A stretch of DNA of 64,000 bases from Paraburkholderia nodosa (GTDB lineage: Bacteria > Pseudomonadota > Gammaproteobacteria > Burkholderiales > Burkholderiaceae): contig NZ_MCNV01000027.1 of assembly GCF_001718195.1 (NCBI RefSeq), forward strand, positions 33,559 to 97,558. The letters run 5' to 3'. The translations under genes and the position numbers were made by a program. The notes beneath the pieces are model-generated. The model searched no databases, was not told the DNA's origin, and saw nothing but the letters and a program-made list of their open reading frames with translations. Position 1 is the first letter of the stretch; each line of letters begins with the position of its first letter. Below are positions 8,560 through 21,636 of this stretch, piece after piece.

Positions 8560-8605
8560 ACCCCAATAAAAAAATGTGCGAATGCACCAACTCGATAATT
8601 GGGGT
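8560..8605. repeat. Nested inverted repeat upstream of gltB
   Basis: Outer arms ACCCCAAT (8560-8567) and ATTGGGGT (8598-8605) are a perfect 8-base inverted repeat. Inside them lies a smaller GTGC-GAAT-GCAC hairpin (8576-8587). The element sits between the RAYT terminator and the candidate gltB promoter. It may be a regulator site or a RAYT-linked palindrome; function unknown. Confidence 0.45.
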
Positions 8606-8622
8606 TCGAACATCACGTTTTA

Positions 8623-8652
8623 TTTGCATCCCCTTGATTCGTCGCGTATATT
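8623..8652 (+). promoter_or_regulatory. Candidate gltB promoter
   Basis: TTTGCA (8623-8628) and TATATT (8647-8652) are separated by 18 bases, a fair sigma-70-type match about 140 bases before the gltB ATG. With the terminator and inverted repeat, this accounts for the 305-base gap between the RAYT-like gene and gltB. Confidence 0.4.
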
Positions 8653-8789
8653 CGCCTTTCGGCTCTCCTGGGCGCATAACGCGGGAAGCACGTAGTACCC
8701 GCGCAACGCCGTACAGCGGTCACGTAAGCGGCGTAAATCAAGAAAACGGATTCAACGGCTGGCAACGGCCCCACTCTGACGGTGTCCCC

Positions 8790-13490
<4,701 letters not shown>

Positions 13491-13520
13491 TCCGCAAGAC
13501 GACGACTGAACGAAGACGAA

Positions 13521-13555
13521 GCGCCCGCCGCGCTCACTGAAGCGGCGGCGGGCGC
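13521..13555 (+). other. Stem-loop between gltB and gltD
   Basis: Eleven-base GC-only arms at 13521-13531 and 13545-13555 around a 13-base loop, 30 bases after the gltB stop and 40 before the gltD start. There is no U tract. It is more likely an mRNA stability or processing hairpin than a terminator. Confidence 0.5.
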
Positions 13556-13594
13556 GGTCCCCTCACCGAATAGATAGAGATAGACGAGAACCCT

Positions 13595-15061
13595 ATGGGT
13601 AAGGCAACCGGTTTTCTCGAGTTCGAGCGCCAGCATGAGGCGTACGAAGCACCGCTCACGCGCGTGAAGCATTACAAGGAATTCGTGGCGGCGCTCTCCG
13701 ACGCCGACGCGAAGATCCAGGGCGCACGCTGCATGGACTGCGGCATCCCGTTCTGCAACAACGGCTGCCCGGTCAACAACATCATTCCGGACTTCAACGA
13801 CCTCGTGTTCCGCCAGGACTGGAAGAGCGCGATCGACGTCCTGCATTCCACGAACAATTTCCCCGAGTTCACGGGCCGCATCTGCCCGGCGCCCTGCGAA
13901 GCGGCGTGCACGCTCGGCATCAACGACGACCCGGTCGGCATCAAGTCGATCGAGCACGCGATCATCGACAAGGCCTGGGCCGAAGGCTGGGTCGCGCCGC
14001 AAGTCGCGAAGCACAAGACGGGCAAGAAGGTTGCCGTGGTCGGTTCGGGCCCCGCGGGCCTCGCCGCCGCACAGCAGCTCGCGCGCGCCGGTCACGACGT
14101 GACGGTGTTCGAGAAGAACGACCGTATCGGCGGCCTGCTGCGCTACGGCATCCCCGACTTCAAGCTGGAGAAGTGGCTGATCGACCGCCGCATGCGGCAG
14201 ATGGAGGCCGAAGGCGTGACGTTCCGCACCAACGTGTTCATCGGCCGTGGCGAGTTGCCTGCGTACATCGGCAACACGGCGAAGGAAACGATCTCGCCGG
14301 ACGAACTGAAGGACCAGTTCGACGCCGTGGTGATCGCAGGCGGTTCGGAAACGCCGCGTGACCTGCCGGTGCCGGGCCGTGAACTCGAAGGCATCTACTA
14401 CGCCATGGAGTTCCTGCCGCAGCAGAACAAGGTCAACGCCGGCGACAAGCTGCCGAACCAGCTGCTCGCCAAGGGCAAGCATGTGGTCGTGATCGGCGGC
14501 GGCGATACGGGTTCCGACTGCGTGGGCACCTCGAACCGTCACGGCGCGAAGAGCGTCACGCAGTTCGAACTGCTGCCGCAGCCGCCCGAGGAAGAGAACA
14601 AGCCGCTCGTGTGGCCGTACTGGCCGATCAAGCTGCGCACGTCGTCGTCGCATGACGAAGGCTGCTCGCGCGACTGGTCGGTCGCCACCAAGCGCCTCGA
14701 AGGCAAGAACGGCAAGATCGAGAAGCTGATCGCCGCACGTGTGGAGTGGAAGGACGGCAAGATGGTCGAAGTGCCAGGCTCGGAATTCGAAATGAAGGCC
14801 GATCTCGTGCTGCTCGCCATGGGCTTCACGCAGCCGGTTTCGCCGGTGCTCGAAGCATTCGGCGTCGAGAAGGATGCGCGCGGCAACGTGCGTGCCTCGA
14901 CCGAGGGCGAGAAGGCGTACTACACGTCGGTCGACAAGGTCTTCACCGCCGGCGACATGCGCCGCGGCCAGTCGCTCGTGGTGTGGGCGATCCGTGAGGG
15001 CCGTCAATGCGCTCGCTCGGTCGATGCGTACCTGATGGGCAGCTCGGAGTTGCCGCGTTAA
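13595..15061 (+). CDS. gltD: Glutamate synthase small subunit GltD
   Basis: Small subunit of glutamate synthase that passes electrons from NADPH through FAD and iron-sulfur clusters to GltB. The 488-residue product has the N-terminal cysteine groups CMDCGIPFCNNGCP and CPAPCEAACTLGI for 4Fe-4S clusters, the FAD-binding VVGSGPAGLAAAQQLARAG with E in VFEKNDRIGGLLRYGIP, the NADPH-binding VIGGGDTGSDC, and a C-terminal GD motif FTAGDMRRGQS. Length and motifs are normal. It is the second gene of the gltBD operon and is followed by a strong terminator. Confidence 0.97.
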   Translation: MGKATGFLEFERQHEAYEAPLTRVKHYKEFVAALSDADAKIQGARCMDCGIPFCNNGCPVNNIIPDFNDLVFRQDWKSAIDVLHSTNNFPEFTGRICPAPCEAACTLGINDDPVGIKSIEHAIIDKAWAEGWVAPQVAKHKTGKKVAVVGSGPAGLAAAQQLARAGHDVTVFEKNDRIGGLLRYGIPDFKLEKWLIDRRMRQMEAEGVTFRTNVFIGRGELPAYIGNTAKETISPDELKDQFDAVVIAGGSETPRDLPVPGRELEGIYYAMEFLPQQNKVNAGDKLPNQLLAKGKHVVVIGGGDTGSDCVGTSNRHGAKSVTQFELLPQPPEEENKPLVWPYWPIKLRTSSSHDEGCSRDWSVATKRLEGKNGKIEKLIAARVEWKDGKMVEVPGSEFEMKADLVLLAMGFTQPVSPVLEAFGVEKDARGNVRASTEGEKAYYTSVDKVFTAGDMRRGQSLVVWAIREGRQCARSVDAYLMGSSELPR

Positions 15062-15122
15062 ATCCGGTGTGTCCCGCTATTCGCTGGGACGCACGGGAGA
15101 CGGCAGGAGACACGAAGCCAGA

Positions 15123-15157
15123 AAGCCGGGCATCCGCAAGGATGACCCGGCTTTTTT
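15123..15157 (+). terminator. Intrinsic terminator after gltD
   Basis: Stem of 15123-15135 with 15140-15153 (one bulged base), GCAA tetraloop, followed by a run of six T. Ends the gltBD operon. Confidence 0.9.
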
Positions 15158-15218
15158 ACGTCTGCGCGCGAGAGGATTACCATGACGCGATTGCCCGACC
15201 GAACGAGGCCCGCCGATC

Positions 15219-15779
15219 ATGTCCGAAGCCCGCGAGACCGATCGTGACACGCAGCAATGGCGGCGCTGCTTCATCGCGCTTTCGCCCACTGCGGCGTCGC
15301 GCGATGCGCTCGCCGCGCTGGACGTGCCGCCCAATGCGCGGCGCGTGCCCTATGCGCAACTCCATCTGACAGTGACGTTCATCGGCGCAATGTCGTTCGA
15401 CCAGGGACACGTGCTCTCGCGGCGCCTCGCCGAGCACGCGCCGCTCCTCCCGCCCGCTGAAGTCACGCATATCGAATGCTGGCCGGGACGCGCCCATCCG
15501 CGCCTCATGGTGGCCGTGCTCGCGATGTCGGATGCGTTCACGGCGCTCGACTGGCACGTGCGCTCACTCATGGGAGACGTGGGATTGCCGCTCGACGCAC
15601 GAGCGTTCCGTCCGCACGTGACGCTCGCGCGCTTCGCGCGCGACGCCGTGGGCGCGCCGGCGCCAAGCGGCGGCGAAGCGCTGCCGCCGTTGTGCTTCGA
15701 GTCGCTGGTGCTGTATTCGAGCACGCTGGCGAGGCAGGGCGCGCGCTACGAGGCGTTGGCGAGCGTCGCGCTCGATTGA
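15219..15779 (+). CDS. thpR: RNA 2',3'-cyclic phosphodiesterase (ThpR/LigT family)
   Basis: A 2H phosphoesterase of 186 residues. Both catalytic HxTx motifs are present and correctly spaced: HLTV near residue 48 and HVTL near residue 130. The conserved RRCFIALSP N-terminus and CFESLVLYSSTL strand also match the family. In E. coli the enzyme opens 2',3'-cyclic phosphates on RNA, and it can ligate tRNA halves in vitro; the in vivo substrate is uncertain. Stands alone between the gltD terminator and the convergent minus-strand dehydrogenase. Confidence 0.88.
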   Translation: MSEARETDRDTQQWRRCFIALSPTAASRDALAALDVPPNARRVPYAQLHLTVTFIGAMSFDQGHVLSRRLAEHAPLLPPAEVTHIECWPGRAHPRLMVAVLAMSDAFTALDWHVRSLMGDVGLPLDARAFRPHVTLARFARDAVGAPAPSGGEALPPLCFESLVLYSSTLARQGARYEALASVALD

Positions 15780-15812
15780 GGTGTCGCCCTGCGTTGGAGT
15801 CTCGACCGACGC

Positions 15813-17177
15813 TTAGTGGCGATACCGCGCCAGCGTCAATCCATCGAGATCGATTTCCGGCGCGCGCTGCGTGACGAGGTCCGCGAGCACGCGGCCCGAA
15901 CCCATCGACATCGCCCAGCCCGTCGAGCCGTGCCCGACGTTCAGCCACAGGCCATCCACGCCCGACGTGCCGAGCAGCGGCGCGCCGTCCGGCACCATCG
16001 GCCGGCGCCCCACCCAGAATTGCGCCGACGAAGGCGTCGCGGCGTGCGGGAACCAGTCGTCGAGCACCTTCATGAGCGTTTGCAGCGCCTGCTCGCGCAG
16101 CGTCGCGCGGTGGTCGCCCAGTTCCGCCGTCCCCGCCACACGCAGATACGGGCCGAAGCGCGTGATCGCCGTCTTGAGCGACTCGTCCATGAGCGCGGCG
16201 CGCGGGGCCTTCTGCTCGTCGACCACGGGCAGCGTGGCCGAATAGCCTTTCACCGGATACAACGGCACGCGCACGCCAAGCGGCGCGACGAGCGCCGCGC
16301 TCTCCACGCCCAGGGCGACCACCACGGCGTCGGCGGCGAGCGTGTGGGGCGTGTCGTCGGTGGGCTCGCTGCGCTCGGCCGGGCGCAGCACCTCGGCCGG
16401 CGCGCGGCGCTGCTCGCGCCGGTCCTTGCGGTTGTTGGCCGTGCGCCGCCCGGGCACGGCGCGCACGCGCACGCCGTTCACCCTGCCGCCCGCGGCTTCG
16501 AGCGCGAGCACTTCGGTATCGAACAAAAACGTGACGCCGCGTGATTCGCAGACGGAGCGCAGCTCGCGCGTGAAGCGTGCGCAGTCGCCGGCTTCATCTT
16601 CCGGCAGATAGACGCCCGCCACCGGTTTCACACGTGACCACGCAAGCCCCGGCTCGACCTGCGCGCACGTGGCGGCATCGAGTTCGCGATAGACGATGCC
16701 CGCATCGCGCAGCACGCCGAGCGCCGGTTGCGCGAGCTCGAGGTCGTAGTCGCTGCGAAAGAGCTGCAGATAGCCCTGGCTGCGCCCGTACTCGAACGCG
16801 TGCGTGGCGCGAAACGCGTGCAGGCATTCACGGCTGTAATAGGCGATCCGCTGCATGCGCTGCTTGTTCACGCGAAAGCGCGCGAGATCGCATTCGCGCA
16901 GCCAGCGCGCGATCCAGCGCCACTGCGCGGCGTCGAGCGTGGGACGGAAGATGAGCGGCGAGGTCGGCTTGAGCAGATACTTGATGAGCTTCGCGGGCAT
17001 GCCGGGCGCGGCCCACGGCGTGACATAGCCGGGCGCGATGACGCCGGCGTTGCCGAAGCTCGTGCCGAGCGCGACGCCCGGTTCCCGTTCGACGACCGTG
17101 ACGTCGCAGCCTCGTTCGCTCAGATAGTACGCAGTAGCGACGCCGATCACACCGGCGCCGAGGACGATCGTTTTCAT
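15813..17177 (-). other. dadA: DadA-like dehydrogenase part of the fused frame
   Basis: The segment 15813-17177 alone would encode a 454-residue D-amino-acid dehydrogenase, somewhat longer than E. coli DadA (432). The extra length is a very basic, hydrophilic insertion at about residues 242-278, containing RRTANNRKDRREQRR, between two strands of the FAD/substrate region. The dinucleotide-binding GAGVIG and C-terminal GHGSTGW motifs are intact, so activity is expected. In the family it oxidises D-amino acids to 2-oxo acids at the cytoplasmic face of the membrane and passes electrons to the respiratory chain. Listed separately because it may also be translated from its own ATG. Confidence 0.6.
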
Positions 17178-18518
17178 GCCGGTCGCACAACAGGGAGGGA
17201 CGGTCGGTATTGCAGCATGTTCGCGCTCATCGTGCAGTGGACTCCGCAGACGCTCGCTCCCGGCAGCAGGCACTTCCTCGGTCAGCGTCTTGCCCTTCGT
17301 CTCCGGCAGGCACAGCGCCGCGACGATCACGAGCAGATAGCCCGCGCCGGCCACCACGCCGATCGCCTTCACGAGCGAGGTGGTTTGCGCGAATGCGCCT
17401 ACGAGAATGGGGAAAAACGAGCCGAGCCCGCGTCCGAGGTTGTAGCAGAAGCCCTGGCCCGAGCCGCGGATCGCGTTCGGGTAAAGCTCCGAGAGGTACG
17501 CACCCACGCCCGCGAAAATGCCTTGCACGACGATGCCGAGCGGAAAGCCGAGCAGGAGCATGGCGGTGTCGGTGATGGGCAGCATGGTGTAGGCCATGCC
17601 GAGCGCAAACGAGCCGATGGCGAACAGGATGAACGACGCGCGCCGGCCGATCCTGTCGCACAGGATCGCGCCGACGATGTAGCCCGTGAACGAGCCCACG
17701 ATCAGCACGATCAGATAGCCGCTCGTGTTGAACACCGAGAGATGGCGCACCGTCTTGAGGTAGGTGGGCAGCCAGGTGGTGATCGCGTAGTAACCGCCGA
17801 GCATGCCGGTGCACAGCGCGCTGCCGAGCAGGGTGGTGACCAGATGCGCGGGCGCGAAGATCTGCATGAAGTGGCTTTGCACCGCGCCGCTTTCGCGCGC
17901 CCGGCGCGTGGCGACGAACACGTCGGGATCGCTCACGTTGCGGCGCACATAGAGAATCCAGAGCGCAGGCACGATGCCGATCCAGAAGCACGCGCGCCAC
18001 GCGTATTCCTCGGGTAGCAGGGCGAAGAAGGCCCAGTACAGTATGGCAGCCGCGCCCCAGCCGAACGACCAGCTGCTCTGCACCGTGCCCACGGCTTTCG
18101 CGCGATGCTGCGGCGAGCGGATCGTTTCGGCCATCATCATCGTGACGACCGTCCATTCGCCGCCAAAGCCGATGCCCTGCAGCGTGCGCGTGGCGAGCAG
18201 TTGCCAGAATGAATGCGTGAAGCCGGAGAGGCAGGTGAAGAGCGCGAAGGTGGCGATGGTCCACTGCAGCACGCGCACGCGGCCGTAACGGTCGGCGAGG
18301 ATGCCGGCGAGCCAGCCGCCGATCGCCGAGGAGATCAGCGAGCTGGTCGCGATCATGCCGGCCTCGCTCCTGGTCATGCCCCAGGTCGCGATGAGCGTCG
18401 GGATCAGGAACGAGTAGATCATGAAGTCGAACGCGTCGACGGCGTAGCCGCCGAATCCCGCATAAAGCGTGCGCCGCTCGCGCGCGTTCAACTCGGTGAA
18501 CCAGTGAAAGTAGCCCAT
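15813..18518 (-). CDS. MFS transporter fused in frame to DadA-like D-amino-acid dehydrogenase
   Basis: One uninterrupted 901-codon frame. Residues 1 to about 416 are a 12-helix major facilitator: GFGGYAVDAFDFMIYSF start, LADRYGRVRVL loop between helices 2 and 3, DRIGRRASF loop, and the terminal LPETKGKTLTEE. A roughly 31-residue linker follows, and at residue 448 an FAD-dependent oxidoreductase begins (MKTIVLGAGVIGVATAYYL) that matches DadA: SFGNAGVIAPGYV, VPLYPVKGYS and GHGSTGWAMS. No stop codon separates the parts. The internal ATG has no purine-rich ribosome site, only a CCCTCCC tract. Either this is a true transporter-enzyme fusion for uptake and oxidation of an amino acid, or the transporter lost its stop codon. 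Confidence 0.75.
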   Translation of the reverse strand: MGYFHWFTELNARERRTLYAGFGGYAVDAFDFMIYSFLIPTLIATWGMTRSEAGMIATSSLISSAIGGWLAGILADRYGRVRVLQWTIATFALFTCLSGFTHSFWQLLATRTLQGIGFGGEWTVVTMMMAETIRSPQHRAKAVGTVQSSWSFGWGAAAILYWAFFALLPEEYAWRACFWIGIVPALWILYVRRNVSDPDVFVATRRARESGAVQSHFMQIFAPAHLVTTLLGSALCTGMLGGYYAITTWLPTYLKTVRHLSVFNTSGYLIVLIVGSFTGYIVGAILCDRIGRRASFILFAIGSFALGMAYTMLPITDTAMLLLGFPLGIVVQGIFAGVGAYLSELYPNAIRGSGQGFCYNLGRGLGSFFPILVGAFAQTTSLVKAIGVVAGAGYLLVIVAALCLPETKGKTLTEEVPAAGSERLRSPLHDEREHAAIPTVPPCCATGMKTIVLGAGVIGVATAYYLSERGCDVTVVEREPGVALGTSFGNAGVIAPGYVTPWAAPGMPAKLIKYLLKPTSPLIFRPTLDAAQWRWIARWLRECDLARFRVNKQRMQRIAYYSRECLHAFRATHAFEYGRSQGYLQLFRSDYDLELAQPALGVLRDAGIVYRELDAATCAQVEPGLAWSRVKPVAGVYLPEDEAGDCARFTRELRSVCESRGVTFLFDTEVLALEAAGGRVNGVRVRAVPGRRTANNRKDRREQRRAPAEVLRPAERSEPTDDTPHTLAADAVVVALGVESAALVAPLGVRVPLYPVKGYSATLPVVDEQKAPRAALMDESLKTAITRFGPYLRVAGTAELGDHRATLREQALQTLMKVLDDWFPHAATPSSAQFWVGRRPMVPDGAPLLGTSGVDGLWLNVGHGSTGWAMSMGSGRVLADLVTQRAPEIDLDGLTLARYRH

Positions 18519-18750
18519 CGCGTGTCTTCCCCCATATTTGTTGTGCGCGCAACGAACCGGGCTGAGCGGCGCGTGCTGCGCAAGCGACCCGGCTGGCGCA
18601 GACGCGTTGGGTGGCGTGTGCGCTTGACGCTGGCGGGCTGTGCGGTGCGACGCCGCCCGTCTCCGGTGTGCTGGAGGGGTATTTTACGGTGCGAAACCGC
18701 GCTGAGGCGAGGGGCAATTTGGGGGCGCCGGCTATCGTTGTATTCCGATA

Positions 18751-18770
18751 TTTAGTTCGGGTTTAGTTCG
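18751..18770. repeat. Direct repeats upstream of the MFS-DadA frame
   Basis: TTTAGTTCG occurs at 18751-18759 and 18762-18770, one helical turn (11 bases) apart. Both lie inside a GCTATCG...CGATAGC inverted repeat (18731-18737, 18769-18775). They fall in the 290-base gap between the SDR stop and the MFS-DadA start and could be a regulator site for that gene. Nothing else recognisable is in the gap. Confidence 0.35.
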
Positions 18771-18808
18771 ATAGCGAGCGAACGATGGCGCGCGGGAACC
18801 GCAAGGCG

Positions 18809-19576
18809 CTAGAGCGTGAGCCCGCCATCGACATGAATCACCTGGCCGGTGATGTGGCGCGCGGCATCCGAGAGCAGGAAGGCGATGAGTTCGGCGACAT
18901 CGGCGGGATCGGCCACGTGGCCGAGCGGTGTTTCCTGTGCCGCACGCTCCCACACCGCCGCGTTTTCCGGCGCGGGGCCCTTGTCCTTGCGCGTATAGCC
19001 GGGCGCGACGCAGTTCACGGTCACGCCGTGCGGCGCCAGTTCTGCCGCGGCGGTTTTCGCCAGCGATTCGAGCGCGGCCTTCGCGGCGGCGGTGGCCGCG
19101 AAGGGCGCGCCGGCGCGGTAGCGGTGCGCGACGAACGAGCTCAGCGCGACCACGCGGGCGCGCGCCGAGCGTTCCAGCGCCGGCTGCGCGCGTTGCACGA
19201 GCCCGGCGAACGCGGCAGGCATGGCCGCGAAAGCGCCTTCGAGCGACGCGGCGTCGAGCGCGGCGAGCGTCTGGCGCTGCGCGTGCCCGGCGTTGGCGAC
19301 GAGCTGGTCGAGCGAGCCGAAGCGCGCGAGCGTGGCGTCCACGAGCGCGCTCGCCTGGCCGGCCAGCGCGAGATCGCCGTACGCGGTGGCGCAGGTCGAG
19401 CCGCGCTGCTCGCACCCGGCGGCAACGGCGGCGAGCCGGGCGCGCGATGCCTCATCCGCGCCGCGCGTGTGCAGCATCAACGCTACACCCGGCGCCGCGA
19501 GGCGACGCGCGAGCGCCGCGCCGATGCCCGAGCCCGCGCCCGTGATCAGCACGACGCGCAGCGCGCTTGCGCTCAC
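18809..19576 (-). CDS. SDR family protein with altered active site
   Basis: Short-chain dehydrogenase/reductase fold of 255 residues: TGAGSGIG cofactor loop (12-19), VANAG (93-97), SS at 146-147, K166, CVAPG (189-193), and the family C-terminus HITGQVIHVDGG. The catalytic YxxxK motif is changed: the residue four before K166 is Thr162 (TAAAK), read directly from ACC. Such a protein may be inactive as an oxidoreductase or may use a different residue. Its start overlaps the stop of the ABC gene by four bases (ATGA), so it is translationally coupled to it. Substrate is unknown. Confidence 0.8.
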   Translation of the reverse strand: MSASALRVVLITGAGSGIGAALARRLAAPGVALMLHTRGADEASRARLAAVAAGCEQRGSTCATAYGDLALAGQASALVDATLARFGSLDQLVANAGHAQRQTLAALDAASLEGAFAAMPAAFAGLVQRAQPALERSARARVVALSSFVAHRYRAGAPFAATAAAKAALESLAKTAAAELAPHGVTVNCVAPGYTRKDKGPAPENAAVWERAAQETPLGHVADPADVAELIAFLLSDAARHITGQVIHVDGGLTL

Positions 19577-21330
19577 GCGGCAACCCGCTCTTCGGGCATG
19601 CGCTCGATCTCGAGCGTTTCGTGGTGGTACGCCGCGAGCGACTCACGGTGCGCGACGCTCACGATCGCTGCCTTGGGCAGACGTTCCATGAACAGCTTGT
19701 AGAGACGGCTTTCGTTGTCGGGGTCGAGCGCGCTCGTCGCTTCGTCGAGGAACAGATAGTCGGGCTTGTGCAGCAGCACGCGCGCGCCCGCAAGGCGTTG
19801 CTGCTCGCCCGGCGAGAGCACGCGCGTCCAGTGCGCCGATTCGCCGAGACGATCCACGTACTCTTCGAGGCGGCAGGCGCGCAGCGCTTCGCGGCAGTCT
19901 TCGTCGCTGTAGTCGTCGGCAGGCGACGGGTAGGTGAGCGCTGCCTTGAGCGTGCCGATGGGCAGATAGCTCTGCTGCGGGATGAACATCATGCGCGCAT
20001 CGACAGGCGCGTCGATCGAGCCTTCGCCGAAGGGCCAGAGGCCCGCGAGCGCGCGCATCAGCGTGCTCTTGCCTGCGCCCGAGGGGCCGCGCACGAGCCA
20101 GCGCGAGCCCGGCTTGATGGCGATGTCGCGCACTTCCGAGAGCGGCGTGCCGTTGGGCAGCGAGAGCTTGAGATGCTCGGTGGCGAGCTCGTTGTTGTCG
20201 ATGAAGTGCAGGTTGATGCCGCCGTGCTCGGTGGCGGGCGAGACCGATTCCTTCAGACGCGGCGAGTGCACCACACGCACGAATTCGCGCAGACGATTCA
20301 CGGTAGCGCGCCATTCGACCAGCGTGGAGTAACTGTTGATGAACCACGAGAACGAGTCGCTCACGGTGCCGAACGCCTGCGAGATCTGCATCAGCACGCC
20401 GAACGTGAAGGCGCCCGCGAAGTAGCGCGGCGCGGCCACCACGAGCGGGAAGATGATGGCTATCTGGCCGTAGAAGCTCAGCACGAAGGTGAGGCGCTTC
20501 GTGTATTTCATCACGCGCCACCAGTTGTCCTTGATGTGCGCGAAGAGGCCCTGCGCGTTGCTGCGCTCGGTGTCCATGCCGTCGTAGAGGGCGATCTGCT
20601 CGGCGTTTTCGCGCAGGCGGATCAGGCCGAAGCGGAAGTCCGCTTCCACCTTTTGTTGCTGGTAGTTGATCGACACGAGCGGGTGGCCGACCTTCTGGAT
20701 CACGAGCGAGCCGAACACGGCATAGAGCGCCGCGGCCCACACCATGTAGCCCGGAATCGCGAGCGGCTGCCCGCCCAGCGTGACGGTGAGCGCGCCCGCG
20801 AGCGTCCACAGGATCGTGATGAACGAGATGAGCGTGACGACCGTCGAGAGCAGGTCGAGCGTGAGCGAGAGCGTGGTCGTGGCGAACGACTGGAGGTCGT
20901 CGCTGATCCGCTGGTCGGGGTTGTCGGCGAGGCGGTCGCGCTCGATGCGGTAGAACGCGCCCTTGCCGAGCCACTCGTTCAGGAACCGCGTGGTGAGCCA
21001 CTGACGCCAGCGAAAGCCGAGCATCTGGCGCAGATAGCGGCCATACACCGCGAGGATGATGAAGCCGAACGCCAGTTCGGTGAAGGTCATCAACAGCGGC
21101 GGGAAGCGCTTGACGTCCTTGGCCTGCAACGCGTTGTAGAACTCCGCGCTCCAGCCGTTCAGGCGCACGTTGATCCACACGACGAGCAGGTTCATCACGA
21201 TGATCGCGACGAGCAGGCCCCAGGCGATCCAGCGTTCCTCGGAGACCCAGTAGGGCTTGATCAGGCTCCACGCGGTGATCTTCTGATGCTCGTTCTGATC
21301 GGGCGTGGCGCGGGCAGGTTGGTTGGTCAT
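19573..21330 (-). CDS. ABC transporter, fused permease/ATPase (SbmA/BacA-YddA type)
   Basis: Product of 585 residues from the ATG at 21330 (MTNQPARATP); 12 extra upstream codons are possible but unlike the family. The N-terminal part is an ABC_membrane_2 domain with WSLIKPYWVSEERW, WINVRLNGWSAEFYNALQ, the DNPDQRISDD segment and about six helices. The C-terminal ATPase has Walker A GPSGAGKST (about 412), a variant signature LSPGEQQR, and Walker B YLFLDEATSALD (about 527). Members of this family export or import peptides, vitamins (B12 in mycobacterial BacA) or fatty-acyl compounds, so the substrate cannot be assigned. It is the first gene of a two-gene unit with the SDR protein. Confidence 0.9.
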   Translation of the reverse strand: MTNQPARATPDQNEHQKITAWSLIKPYWVSEERWIAWGLLVAIIVMNLLVVWINVRLNGWSAEFYNALQAKDVKRFPPLLMTFTELAFGFIILAVYGRYLRQMLGFRWRQWLTTRFLNEWLGKGAFYRIERDRLADNPDQRISDDLQSFATTTLSLTLDLLSTVVTLISFITILWTLAGALTVTLGGQPLAIPGYMVWAAALYAVFGSLVIQKVGHPLVSINYQQQKVEADFRFGLIRLRENAEQIALYDGMDTERSNAQGLFAHIKDNWWRVMKYTKRLTFVLSFYGQIAIIFPLVVAAPRYFAGAFTFGVLMQISQAFGTVSDSFSWFINSYSTLVEWRATVNRLREFVRVVHSPRLKESVSPATEHGGINLHFIDNNELATEHLKLSLPNGTPLSEVRDIAIKPGSRWLVRGPSGAGKSTLMRALAGLWPFGEGSIDAPVDARMMFIPQQSYLPIGTLKAALTYPSPADDYSDEDCREALRACRLEEYVDRLGESAHWTRVLSPGEQQRLAGARVLLHKPDYLFLDEATSALDPDNESRLYKLFMERLPKAAIVSVAHRESLAAYHHETLEIERMPEERVAA

Positions 21331-21636
21331 GTGCGTCCTGAAGGTGTGGCGGCCCGCTGGGGGCATGCGCCGCGCGCCGCACGGCGGCAGCGTTGCAGCG
21401 ATTCTGTCGTCGGGCGCTTAAGTGAGTCTTAACGGGCCACAGGCGGAGCCAAAACCGGCGCGAGGCGTGGAGACAAAAGCGCACGCTGGCGCCGCCGTAG
21501 CGTGGCGCTCATTGTCTCACCGCGCGGGCTCGCGAGGCGAAAGAGGCGGGTTCAGGGCATTGTGCCAGACCACGCCCCCCGGTTCCGCCGAGGTTTGCGG
21601 GCCGCGCGCGTTTTGTGGTCTAATCGTCGTTGACGA
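21331..21636. other. Divergent intergenic region before the thi operon
   Basis: About 306 bases between the ABC gene start and the TPP riboswitch. It should hold the ABC promoter (minus) and the thi promoter (plus). For the latter, TTTGCG (21594-21599) and TCTAAT (21619-21624) with 19 bases between them would place transcription start a few bases before the riboswitch. I see no gene here. Confidence 0.35.
21594..21624 (+). promoter_or_regulatory. Candidate thi operon promoter
   Basis: TTTGCG and TCTAAT with a 19-base spacer. The score is modest, but the position fits because the riboswitch begins about 13 bases after the -10 element. Confidence 0.3.
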
